Assembly (NCBI GenBank): GCA_016462055.1
Contig: JAEMTX010000147.1
Coordinates: 1 to 5,036 of the forward strand
Direction of reading: 5' to 3'
From: Acidimicrobiia bacterium
GTDB lineage: Bacteria; Actinomycetota; Acidimicrobiia; Acidimicrobiales; Acidimicrobilacustridaceae
DNA length: 5,036 nucleotides
Position 1 is the first letter of the stretch. Every line of letters begins with the position of its first letter. Both the position numbers and the translations under genes were made by a program. Below the pieces are notes generated by a model. It saw only the letters and a list, made by a program, of their open reading frames with translations, was not told where the DNA came from and made no database searches. Positions 1-4,751 of this stretch are shown here, in pieces.

Positions 1-2
1 AC

Positions 3-329
3 ACCATTCGAATGGCGATGTTTGCTCGCCGACGTGAGATCGAAGTTATGAAACTCGTCGGCGCAACGAATTGGTTTATACGAGTTCCATTTATGCTTGA
101 GGGACTTGTACAAGGCCTCGTCGGCGCGTTTTTAGCAATTGCTGCGTTGGCCGCGTTTAAGCCGTTCTTTCAGAAGTGGCTCCCAAGTGCGCAGGACATT
201 CCACTCGTGGGCGGTTTCCAAGTGAGCGGCGGCGAGATGACTGTCATCTTCATGACACTTGGCGTCGTGGGTGTAGCGATTGGCGCGATCGGCGCCGGCA
301 TCGCTGTGTCGCGATTCCTCGACGTCTGA
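3..329 (+). CDS. ftsX: Cell division protein FtsX, C-terminal part (5' end outside window)
   Basis: The reading frame is open to the left edge (the residues before the first Met are T-I-R), so this is the tail of a longer gene; FtsX proteins are usually about 300 residues and roughly 108 are seen here. The start of the visible part carries the ARRREIEVMKLVGATNWF motif that is typical of FtsX and marks the loop before the last pair of membrane helices. Two hydrophobic segments follow, around visible residues 29-53 and 78-105, and the protein ends in SRFLDV. FtsX is the membrane subunit of the FtsEX complex, an ABC-transporter-like machine in the inner membrane that links the divisome to activation of peptidoglycan hydrolases. 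ftsE would be expected just upstream, outside the window. The next gene is on the opposite strand, so ftsX is the last gene of its transcript here. Identity is nearly certain. Confidence 0.96.
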   Translation, partial: TIRMAMFARRREIEVMKLVGATNWFIRVPFMLEGLVQGLVGAFLAIAALAAFKPFFQKWLPSAQDIPLVGGFQVSGGEMTVIFMTLGVVGVAIGAIGAGIAVSRFLDV

Positions 330-340
330 TTATTTGTATT

Positions 341-383
341 GAGTCCGAACTCTTGTGTCGCTTTAGAGAACGGCGCGGCACAA
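341..383. terminator. Two adjacent hairpins between convergent ftsX and carbonic anhydrase genes
   Basis: Bases 341-344 and 349-352 form a small perfect stem (GAGT/ACTC). Directly after it, 353-361 (TTGTGTCGC) pairs with 375-383 (GCGGCACAA) over nine positions with one T-G wobble and a 13-base loop. They lie in the 58-bp gap between two converging stop codons, where a bidirectional terminator is expected. There is no run of T on either side, so a standard intrinsic terminator is not shown. The wobble makes the fold better in the ftsX direction. Confidence 0.35.
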
Positions 384-387
384 AGAT

Positions 388-897
388 TCAGGAAACAAAG
401 GTCGAATCGTGGAGAGTGGCGATTCCGGTGGCAACGTCGTAGATGAAGCCGGCTACTGCGGTTCCCACGGGGAGGTAGGGGCAGCTTCGGACCGCTTCGA
501 TGTCTGCTTCGAGCGCGGAGATCTGATCGCCGATGAGATGGAACTCAAGTGCCTCTGGATCGGAACCGGTGGCAGCGAGAACCTTTGCTCGGAGACCAGG
601 AAGGTCGATCTTGGCTGCACCACAATCGTTGTGATGCATGATGGCAATGCGGTCAACCTCAAGTTGGTTCACTGACTTGATGAGTGAGCGGATCATGTCG
701 GGGGTGATGCGAGCCCCGGCATTTCGCATTACATGGATATCGCCGACGTTGAAGCCAAAGATCGCGAGTGGATCGATCCGGCAATCCATGCAGGTCACGA
801 CCGCAAGGTTCTTGCGGGGGATCGCAGAAAGCTCGGCCTTTGGGAAAGCGGAGGCGTAGGCCCTGTTGCCGTCAACTAAGTCTCTAAATGAATCCAC
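388..897 (-). CDS. Beta-class carbonic anhydrase
   Basis: Predicted zinc enzyme that interconverts CO2 and bicarbonate, acting in the cytoplasm. Counting from the chosen GTG start, the protein has 169 residues, close to the small mycobacterial enzyme Rv1284 (about 163). The beta-class signature is visible: CMDCR at residues 36-40 supplies the first zinc Cys (C36) and the Asp-Arg pair (D38, R40), and HHNDCG at 88-93 supplies H89 and C92. VMRNAGARITPDMIRSL follows the first motif as in this family, and the end carries GFIYDVATG. The frame stays open for another 107 codons upstream to 1218, but that stretch lies antisense to the Rieske gene and looks like noise. The GTG at 895-897 gives the family length and sits 7 bases after a TACGAT box. 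There is no Shine-Dalgarno site, so a leaderless message is likely. A rare ATT start slightly upstream cannot be excluded. The second Cys in CMDCR (usually Ala or Ser) is unusual. Confidence 0.9.
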   Translation of the reverse strand: MDSFRDLVDGNRAYASAFPKAELSAIPRKNLAVVTCMDCRIDPLAIFGFNVGDIHVMRNAGARITPDMIRSLIKSVNQLEVDRIAIMHHNDCGAAKIDLPGLRAKVLAATGSDPEALEFHLIGDQISALEADIEAVRSCPYLPVGTAVAGFIYDVATGIATLHDSTFVS

Positions 898-904
898 GGC
901 CGGG

Positions 905-910
905 ATCGTA
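905..910 (-). promoter_or_regulatory. Possible -10 box for a leaderless carbonic anhydrase transcript
   Basis: On the minus strand the hexamer TACGAT fits TANNNT and lies 7 bases before the GTG at 897-895, so transcription could begin at the start codon. No clear -35 is seen at 16-18 bases. This is inference from spacing only. Confidence 0.35.
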
Positions 911-971
911 GGCGGGGAAATACTTGTTGTTGAAATTTTAGGAATGTTTCTTTGGGATCCGCTCCTAGCGG

Positions 972-977
972 TACTGT
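972..977 (+). promoter_or_regulatory. Possible -10 box for a leaderless Rieske transcript
   Basis: TACTGT fits TANNNT and is followed by 6 bases and then the ATG at 984, so the message could begin at its first codon. No Shine-Dalgarno sequence precedes the ATG, which agrees with a leaderless start. A -35 element is not obvious. Confidence 0.4.
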
Positions 978-983
978 CGATTG

Positions 984-1316
984 ATGCCTTGGATCGACGT
1001 GACGAAAAGTGAGCGGCTTGCCTCGGGTCAGATAGTGACGGTTGATCGGGAAGATGGCGACATCGTTGTGTGGCGAACCACCGCTGGCAAGGTGGTGGCC
1101 TGCGATGCCCGTTGCCCTCACCAGTGGTCTCATCTCGGTACTGCCGGAGCCGTTGATGGCGAGGAACTCGTTTGTTTGAGCCACTTCTGGCGGTTTGATC
1201 AAGAAGGCACTGGCTCAAAACTGTCGGCTGCTGGTCGGCGCGATGAGAAGAGCTCGATCAGGACATTCGCGGTGCGAGAACAGGCGGGACGAATCGAAAT
1301 CAGCATTCCTGATTGA
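984..1316 (+). CDS. Rieske-type [2Fe-2S] ferredoxin
   Basis: A 110-residue protein that is one Rieske domain and nothing else. The cluster-binding pattern is complete: CPH at residues 44-46 (C44 and H46) and CLSH at 64-67 (C64 and H67), with 17 residues between H46 and C64, as in CxH-(15-17)-CxxH. The second motif continues as FWRFD, matching the aromatic-RFD run that usually follows in Rieske ferredoxins. The length matches ferredoxin components of ring-hydroxylating oxygenases, which pass electrons from a reductase to a terminal oxygenase in the cytoplasm. No oxygenase or reductase gene is next to it, so its partner is unknown. A TTG at 981 is in frame directly before the ATG; I prefer the ATG at 984, which gives a leaderless fit to the TACTGT box. 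The gene is divergent from the carbonic anhydrase gene with an 86-bp gap. Confidence 0.91.
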   Translation: MPWIDVTKSERLASGQIVTVDREDGDIVVWRTTAGKVVACDARCPHQWSHLGTAGAVDGEELVCLSHFWRFDQEGTGSKLSAAGRRDEKSSIRTFAVREQAGRIEISIPD

Positions 1317-1354
1317 TTGTTGTTGGGTGCCGCCTCTTCGCAACCTGCCATTCC

Positions 1355-1384
1355 TAGAATGAGATGTTCCCAGTCTCGAAAGGA
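1355..1384 (+). promoter_or_regulatory. Possible -10 box and ribosome binding site of the Bax inhibitor-1 gene
   Basis: TAGAAT at 1355-1360 is one base from the TATAAT consensus and would place a transcript start near 1367. AAAGGA at 1379-1384 is a good Shine-Dalgarno site, 5 bases before the ATG at 1390. No -35 match is seen. The gene may therefore be transcribed on its own as well as by read-through from the Rieske gene. Confidence 0.5.
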
Positions 1385-1389
1385 CCGCA

Positions 1390-2184
1390 ATGGCCCCGAA
1401 TCCAATATTGAACGACAAACGCTTTGATCAGGTAATCGCCGAGGGTTATGGCGCTGCGCCGACCACTCGCACCATGACCATTGGCGGCACGCTTTCGGCA
1501 CTCGGCGTCCTGTTCGCCATTATCTGCGTATCGGGATGGTTCGGCTGGTCTCAGGTTCAGCAGACCACGCAAGACATTTTTGATCAGACAACAGGCCAAA
1601 TGGTCACCGTGAGCTCGACGACGTTCCCGGCATGGGTTCTGGTTGCTGTAATCGCCGCCCTTGGCTTCGCCTTTGCAACGTTCTTCAAGCCCAACTGGGG
1701 GCCGGCAACAGCTCCCCTGTATGCGCTTTTCGAAGGAGCGGCACTGGGGGCCATCTCTGCGTTCTATAACCAAATGTACGACGGCATTGTTGTGCAGGCG
1801 GTGCTCGCAACCCTCAGCGTCGTTCTTGTGATGTTTGTGCTCTACGCAACCCGGATTGTGAAGGTCACTCCGAAGTTCGTACTCATAACAATTGCGGCCA
1901 CAATGGGAATCGGCGTGATGTATCTCGTCACGTTTTTGTTTCAACTCTTCGGTGCGAACATCACATTCTGGAATAGCCCAACGCCACTTGGTATAGGCAT
2001 AAGCGTAGTGATCTGCATCGTGGCGGCGATGAACCTCGCTCTCGACTTCGCATTTATCGAACGATCGGTTGCGTCGGGCACGACACCTCGCCGGATGGAA
2101 TGGCTCGCAGCCCTTGGCGTCACGGTCACGATCGTTTGGTTGTACCTCGAAATTCTTCGACTTCTGTCGCTACTCCGACGCTGA
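1390..2184 (+). CDS. Bax inhibitor-1/YccA-type membrane protein
   Basis: A 264-residue integral membrane protein of the BI-1 superfamily, in the bacterial branch often annotated as Bax inhibitor-1/YccA. A short hydrophilic N-terminus (1-28) is followed by seven hydrophobic segments near residues 29-50, 79-98, 107-127, 132-152, 162-186, 199-222 and 235-260. Family-like landmarks are FEGAALGAISAFYN (114-127), NLALDFAFIE (215-224) and RMEWLAALG (235-243). The acidic residues D219 and E224 in or beside the sixth helix are candidates for the pH/calcium-sensing acidic sites described for BI-1 homologues. The residue match is my inference. Structurally studied members are calcium-leak channels; the physiological role in actinobacteria is not settled. 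The start is supported by AAAGGA 5 bases upstream. The gene follows the Rieske gene by 73 bp on the same strand and converges on a small gene, with 23 bp between stop codons. Confidence 0.95.
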   Translation: MAPNPILNDKRFDQVIAEGYGAAPTTRTMTIGGTLSALGVLFAIICVSGWFGWSQVQQTTQDIFDQTTGQMVTVSSTTFPAWVLVAVIAALGFAFATFFKPNWGPATAPLYALFEGAALGAISAFYNQMYDGIVVQAVLATLSVVLVMFVLYATRIVKVTPKFVLITIAATMGIGVMYLVTFLFQLFGANITFWNSPTPLGIGISVVICIVAAMNLALDFAFIERSVASGTTPRRMEWLAALGVTVTIVWLYLEILRLLSLLRR

Positions 2185-2207
2185 TCTCGGCATCATTTTC
2201 AAACGAA

Positions 2208-2447
2208 TTACGAGTTCGGAGTTGATCGCTGTTTGCGTCGCCACGCGCGTACAAAGGCAGTCGTAAAAACCACGAGCAGCACTATGCCGGCAAAGAGCAA
2301 CGGCAATCCTGCTTCACGCAGATTGCTCGAGTCATTGAGTGGCTTCTGCTGTTGTTCGATGAAGTTCATCCCAGGGGCGGTGCCATTTGGGCCAATGAGC
2401 GTGGTGGTGGTTACGTCGAGCGTCGTTGTCGTGTCAGTGGTTTCCAC
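2208..2447 (-). CDS. Small Thr-rich single-pass membrane protein, unknown function
   Basis: A 79-residue protein that I do not recognise. Residues 1-17 are strongly Thr-rich (METTDTTTTLDVTTTT). A polar stretch follows to about residue 46, then one hydrophobic helix near 48-68 (LPLLFAGIVLLVVFTTAFV) and a basic end (RAWRRKQR). By the positive-inside rule the Thr-rich part should face outside, and it lacks a cleavable signal. Such Thr stalks can be glycosylated in actinobacteria; that is inference here. The only in-frame start in the open stretch that keeps the Thr-rich part is the GTG at 2447-2445; a TAA stop sits four codons upstream. A TAATCT box 6 bases before it suggests a leaderless message. 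The minus strand is preferred over the opposite frame because it gives a coherent helix plus positive tail and fits neatly between neighbours. It may still be a non-coding frame. Confidence 0.68.
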   Translation of the reverse strand: METTDTTTTLDVTTTTLIGPNGTAPGMNFIEQQQKPLNDSSNLREAGLPLLFAGIVLLVVFTTAFVRAWRRKQRSTPNS

Positions 2448-2453
2448 CTCATG

Positions 2454-2459
2454 AGATTA
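2454..2459 (-). promoter_or_regulatory. Possible -10 box for the small membrane protein gene
   Basis: TAATCT on the minus strand fits TANNNT and lies 6 bases before the GTG start at 2447. This is the same spacing as at the Rieske gene and again has no usable Shine-Dalgarno site, because the only AGG overlaps the start codon. Confidence 0.4.
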
Positions 2460-2507
2460 GGCCTGACAATGGCCTGTTCATCTGCGCATGGCCACATTCC
2501 TTGACGC

Positions 2508-3371
2508 TTGATACGACAAACGACCGGCTTGCTGGGCAAGAATCATCGTGTGGGCGTTACCGAATCAGCGGGACAGTTCGAGTTTGATGATGCCGGTCGC
2601 GAACGGGCGGTTACCGTTCTGCGCCAAGCGTTTCTCTCCGCTCAGATCGGTATGCCCTCTGAGGATCACGAGACGGCCGTTGATTCGATGTGGATCATTT
2701 TTGAAGCACTCCTCGTCGACCATCTGGCGCCAAACGAGGTCACCGATCACGTTCGGTTGGGGAAACGGACCGACATCGGCAATCACTGGCGCCGGATGGT
2801 GACAACGGCGGTGACACACACGTTCATTTTGAGTGGGGGTTTCGTTCAGCTCGACCAACTCATGGAAGCGGTCGAAGGCAAAGCACGACAATTGGCCGAT
2901 GGCCAGTTGTGGCATACGCGTCGTGCTCCGGCACAAGGAGCCTTGGTGCTGGGCGTGCACACCGCGCTACAGCGGCTCGATCAAACGGCGAGTGCGGGAC
3001 GATTCGCTGATCACGAAGATGCTGCTGCCCTAGAGGATCTCATCGCACTGGCAACGCTCGGCTCGGTTATGGCGGGGGAGGCACTGCCCTCATCGGGGAC
3101 CGAGAGCGACGCTGGACCATCTGAGGCGAAAGGTCGTTGGGCGCGCACTACAGAAACTGTCGCTGCGTCATTTGGCGTTCCCGACGTTGAACTCATTGAC
3201 TTCGAGCGCTCCGGCTGGGTTTGCAGTGACTGCGGCTGTTTGTTTTTAGGGCGCGTTGACGGAGGGATCGCCTACCCAGATCGCTTTGCTCCAATTGGGC
3301 GATCTGGTCCTTGTGATCAGCACATCTCCTGCGCCTGCCATCAGGCACCACTGCAACGGCGGGTCCGCTGA
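2508..3371 (+). CDS. Hypothetical protein with C-terminal Cys/His cluster
   Basis: A protein of up to 287 residues that I cannot assign to a family. It appears soluble and mixed-charge, with no signal peptide and no clear membrane helix. Residues 25-190 look helical; 191-212 is a low-complexity linker rich in Ser, Gly, Glu and Ala. The last 50 residues hold all six Cys of the protein: C239, C242, C244, then C269, H272, C275, C277 and H278, in the order CxxCxC-(24)-CxxHxxCxCH. This looks like a metal-binding knuckle. The order of CxxC and HxxCxC faintly recalls the tail of phage MuF-like head proteins, but no phage gene is nearby, so I give that little weight. The start is uncertain: TTG at 2508 is the longest option, with TTG at 2529 and GTG at 2550 also possible, and none has a good Shine-Dalgarno site. 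A stop at 2502-2504 limits extension. It is divergent from the small membrane protein gene and converges on the dehydrogenase gene. Confidence 0.8.
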   Translation: MIRQTTGLLGKNHRVGVTESAGQFEFDDAGRERAVTVLRQAFLSAQIGMPSEDHETAVDSMWIIFEALLVDHLAPNEVTDHVRLGKRTDIGNHWRRMVTTAVTHTFILSGGFVQLDQLMEAVEGKARQLADGQLWHTRRAPAQGALVLGVHTALQRLDQTASAGRFADHEDAAALEDLIALATLGSVMAGEALPSSGTESDAGPSEAKGRWARTTETVAASFGVPDVELIDFERSGWVCSDCGCLFLGRVDGGIAYPDRFAPIGRSGPCDQHISCACHQAPLQRRVR

Positions 3372-3395
3372 CCGATTGGCCGTGCGAACCCGCCG
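3357..3395. terminator. Strong hairpin over the stop codon between convergent genes
   Basis: Bases 3357-3364 (CGGCGGGT) pair perfectly with 3388-3395 (ACCCGCCG). After one mismatch, CGC at 3366-3368 pairs with GCG at 3384-3386, leaving a 15-base loop that holds the TGA of the upstream gene. It lies at the junction of two converging genes, where it could end transcription from both sides. No T run follows on either strand, so it is at best a terminator without the U-tract. Confidence 0.45.
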
Positions 3396-3424
3396 AGTGC
3401 GGAAACTGCCGATTGTGAAAAGGG

Positions 3425-4567
3425 TTAGTAAATAATGACGCCGCGGATGTTCTTGCCGTCGCGCAGGTCCTGGTAGCCCTCGTTGATCTGGTCAAGGGTG
3501 TAGGTGCGAGTGATGAGCTCATCAAGCTTCAGGTGGCCGCTTCGGTAAAGACCGAGAAGCTTCGGAATGTCATAACGCGGGTTCGCACTTCCGAAGATGG
3601 TGCCAACGAGTTGCTTCTGCTGCATAGCGAATGCAAACAAGTTGAGTTGTACATCGTTTTCGTTCATGTTGGCCACAGCAGTGAAGACAAGTCGTCCACC
3701 CTTACCAACCATGCCCATGTACGACTCGAGATCGGCGCCCTTGCCCTCGCCGACGGTGACGATGACCTTGTCGGCCAAGCGACCCCATGTCAGTTCGCCG
3801 AGAAGTGCCTGTGCTTCGGCCACATCAGACGCAACGTGCGTTGCTCCGAAGTTCTGCGATTGTTCGCGCTTGAACTCAACCGGGTCAAGAGCGATGACGT
3901 AACGAGCGCCAGCAAGGTGAGCACCCTGCACAGCGTTCATGCCGACACCGCCAGTGCCAATGACAACAACTGTGTCGCCGGGAACAACCTCGGCGGCATA
4001 GGTGGCGGAACCCCAGCCCGTGGTCACGCCACAAGCAACAAGGCAGGCCTTGTCGAGGGGAAGATCTTCTTCGATTTTGACGAGAGAGTTGATGTTCATA
4101 ACGGAGTGCTCTGCGAAGGTGCCGAGGCAACACATGGTCGCAAGGTCGGTTCCGTCGAGGAGATGGTGACGAGAAGTTCCGTCCTCTTGGCGACCAGAGA
4201 GAAGATGCGCGCCGTTGTCGCAAAGGTTCTGCTGACCCTTCGCGCATGATGGGCAGCGACCGCAGGAAGGAACGAACGAGGTGACGACATGATCGCCAGC
4301 CTTGAGTTCGGTGACGCCAGGGCCGACCTTCTCGACAATGCCGCCACCCTCGTGTCCGAGAATGATCGGATACTGCTGCCATCCAAGCATTTCGATGATC
4401 GCTGGGTCCATGGCCATATCGCCGGTGACCATGTGTTCATCGGAGTGGCACATTCCGCTAGCGACGAAGCGAACGAGAACCTCGTTGGCCTTTGGTTCGT
4501 CGAGTTCGATTTCTTCGATCTTGTATTCGGTATGCGGGCCGTACAGGACGGCTGCTCGTGTCCTCAT
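3425..4567 (-). CDS. NDMA-dependent (mycofactocin-type) zinc alcohol dehydrogenase
   Basis: A 380-residue medium-chain dehydrogenase/reductase that oxidises alcohols in the cytoplasm. The overall sequence, including the insert DGTSRHHLLDGTDLATMC (129-146), is that of the NDMA-dependent alcohol dehydrogenases (Rxyl_3153-like family). Family members hold their NAD tightly and are believed to pass electrons to the redox peptide mycofactocin instead of releasing NADH. Catalytic zinc ligands are C40 (GMCHSD), H72 with E73 (LGHEGGG) and C179 (ACGVTTGWG). Structural zinc ligands are C102, C105, C108 and C116. The Rossmann motif GTGGVG is at 204-209, and D228 at the end of the second strand fits NAD binding. 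The start is the ATG at 4567, with AGGAG 5 bases upstream; the stop is TAA. The length is normal and no key residue is missing. The true substrate is not visible. No mycofactocin genes lie in the window. Confidence 0.97.
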   Translation of the reverse strand: MRTRAAVLYGPHTEYKIEEIELDEPKANEVLVRFVASGMCHSDEHMVTGDMAMDPAIIEMLGWQQYPIILGHEGGGIVEKVGPGVTELKAGDHVVTSFVPSCGRCPSCAKGQQNLCDNGAHLLSGRQEDGTSRHHLLDGTDLATMCCLGTFAEHSVMNINSLVKIEEDLPLDKACLVACGVTTGWGSATYAAEVVPGDTVVVIGTGGVGMNAVQGAHLAGARYVIALDPVEFKREQSQNFGATHVASDVAEAQALLGELTWGRLADKVIVTVGEGKGADLESYMGMVGKGGRLVFTAVANMNENDVQLNLFAFAMQQKQLVGTIFGSANPRYDIPKLLGLYRSGHLKLDELITRTYTLDQINEGYQDLRDGKNIRGVIIY

Positions 4568-4572
4568 GAGAA

Positions 4573-4577
4573 CTCCT
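4573..4577 (-). promoter_or_regulatory. Ribosome binding site of the alcohol dehydrogenase gene
   Basis: AGGAG on the minus strand, 5 bases before the ATG at 4567, fixes the start of the dehydrogenase. It contrasts with the three genes in this window that lack such a site. Confidence 0.8.
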
Positions 4578-4592
4578 AGTCAGGTGCGCAGG

Positions 4593-4617
4593 GCTGGCCC
4601 AGCGGCTCAGCCTGAGC
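4593..4617 (-). promoter_or_regulatory. Two back-to-back palindromes in the dehydrogenase leader (possible operator)
   Basis: GCTGG-C-CCAGC (4593-4603) and GCTCAG-C-CTGAGC (4605-4617) are both perfect inverted repeats and are separated by one base. They lie 26-50 bases upstream of the dehydrogenase ATG. The right one abuts a TAGATT hexamer (minus strand, 4623-4618), so a transcript from there would start near 4611, in the centre of that palindrome. This is the place for a repressor operator. In RNA the same bases could instead form two small hairpins, or the alternative pairing CAGGGCTG (4589-4596) with CAGCCTG (4608-4614). Which of these is real cannot be told from sequence. Confidence 0.45.
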
Positions 4618-4623
4618 AATCTA
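4618..4623 (-). promoter_or_regulatory. Possible -10 box of the alcohol dehydrogenase gene
   Basis: TAGATT on the minus strand fits TANNNT and would give a leader of about 44 bases that includes the AGGAG site. CTGACA lies 20 bases upstream, which is too far for a normal -35. TAACAT at 4681-4676 is an alternative -10. Confidence 0.3.
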
Positions 4624-4742
4624 TGCCCTTGAGCGTGATGGGGTGTCAGTCGGCACAGCACCGGCGACCCTGGTCATGTTACATTTTTTTCATATCCATC
4701 GAACTTGTGTCGCACGTGGTCGGTGGCCATCACCAACGAACC

Positions 4743-4748
4743 GAGGGA
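4743..4748 (+). promoter_or_regulatory. Ribosome binding site of the nitronate monooxygenase gene
   Basis: GAGGGA ends 3 bases before the ATG at 4752. The spacing is somewhat short, but the match supports this start, which also gives the N-terminus expected for the family. Confidence 0.6.
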
Positions 4749-4751
4749 TCC

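Noticed and set aside
898..1218. Upstream extension of the carbonic anhydrase frame by 107 codons
   Set aside because: It lies antisense to the Rieske gene, is rich in Arg, Ser and Pro without recognisable domains, and would make the protein far longer than family members.
1354..1944. Long open frame on the minus strand within the Bax inhibitor-1 gene
   Set aside because: Its product is Arg-, Cys- and His-rich low-quality sequence and it is antisense to a clear membrane protein gene.
2172..2222. ACTCCGA/TCGGAGT inverted repeat around the convergent stops of the Bax inhibitor-1 and small membrane protein genes
   Set aside because: Only seven pairs with a loop of 37 bases and no T run; too weak to call a terminator.
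2233..2454. Plus-strand frame with Val/Ser repeats opposite the small membrane protein
   Set aside because: The Val/Ser runs are the reverse of the Thr codons on the minus strand; the minus frame has a coherent anchor and start.
2565..2960. 131-codon minus-strand frame opposite the unknown protein
   Set aside because: The plus-strand frame is longer, fills the gap between neighbours and ends in an ordered Cys/His pattern; the minus frame has none of these.
3533..4249. 238-codon open frame on the plus strand opposite the alcohol dehydrogenase gene
   Set aside because: It is a shadow of a well-conserved gene; the translation has no domain and no plausible start signal.
3885..4382. Arg-rich minus-strand frame inside the dehydrogenase gene
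   Set aside because: Same strand but another frame of a certain gene; the composition is typical of out-of-frame GC-rich sequence.
4666..4690. GACC-CT-GGTC followed by seven T as an intrinsic terminator
   Set aside because: The stem has four pairs and a two-base loop, which is too small, and it lies between divergent genes where no terminator is needed.
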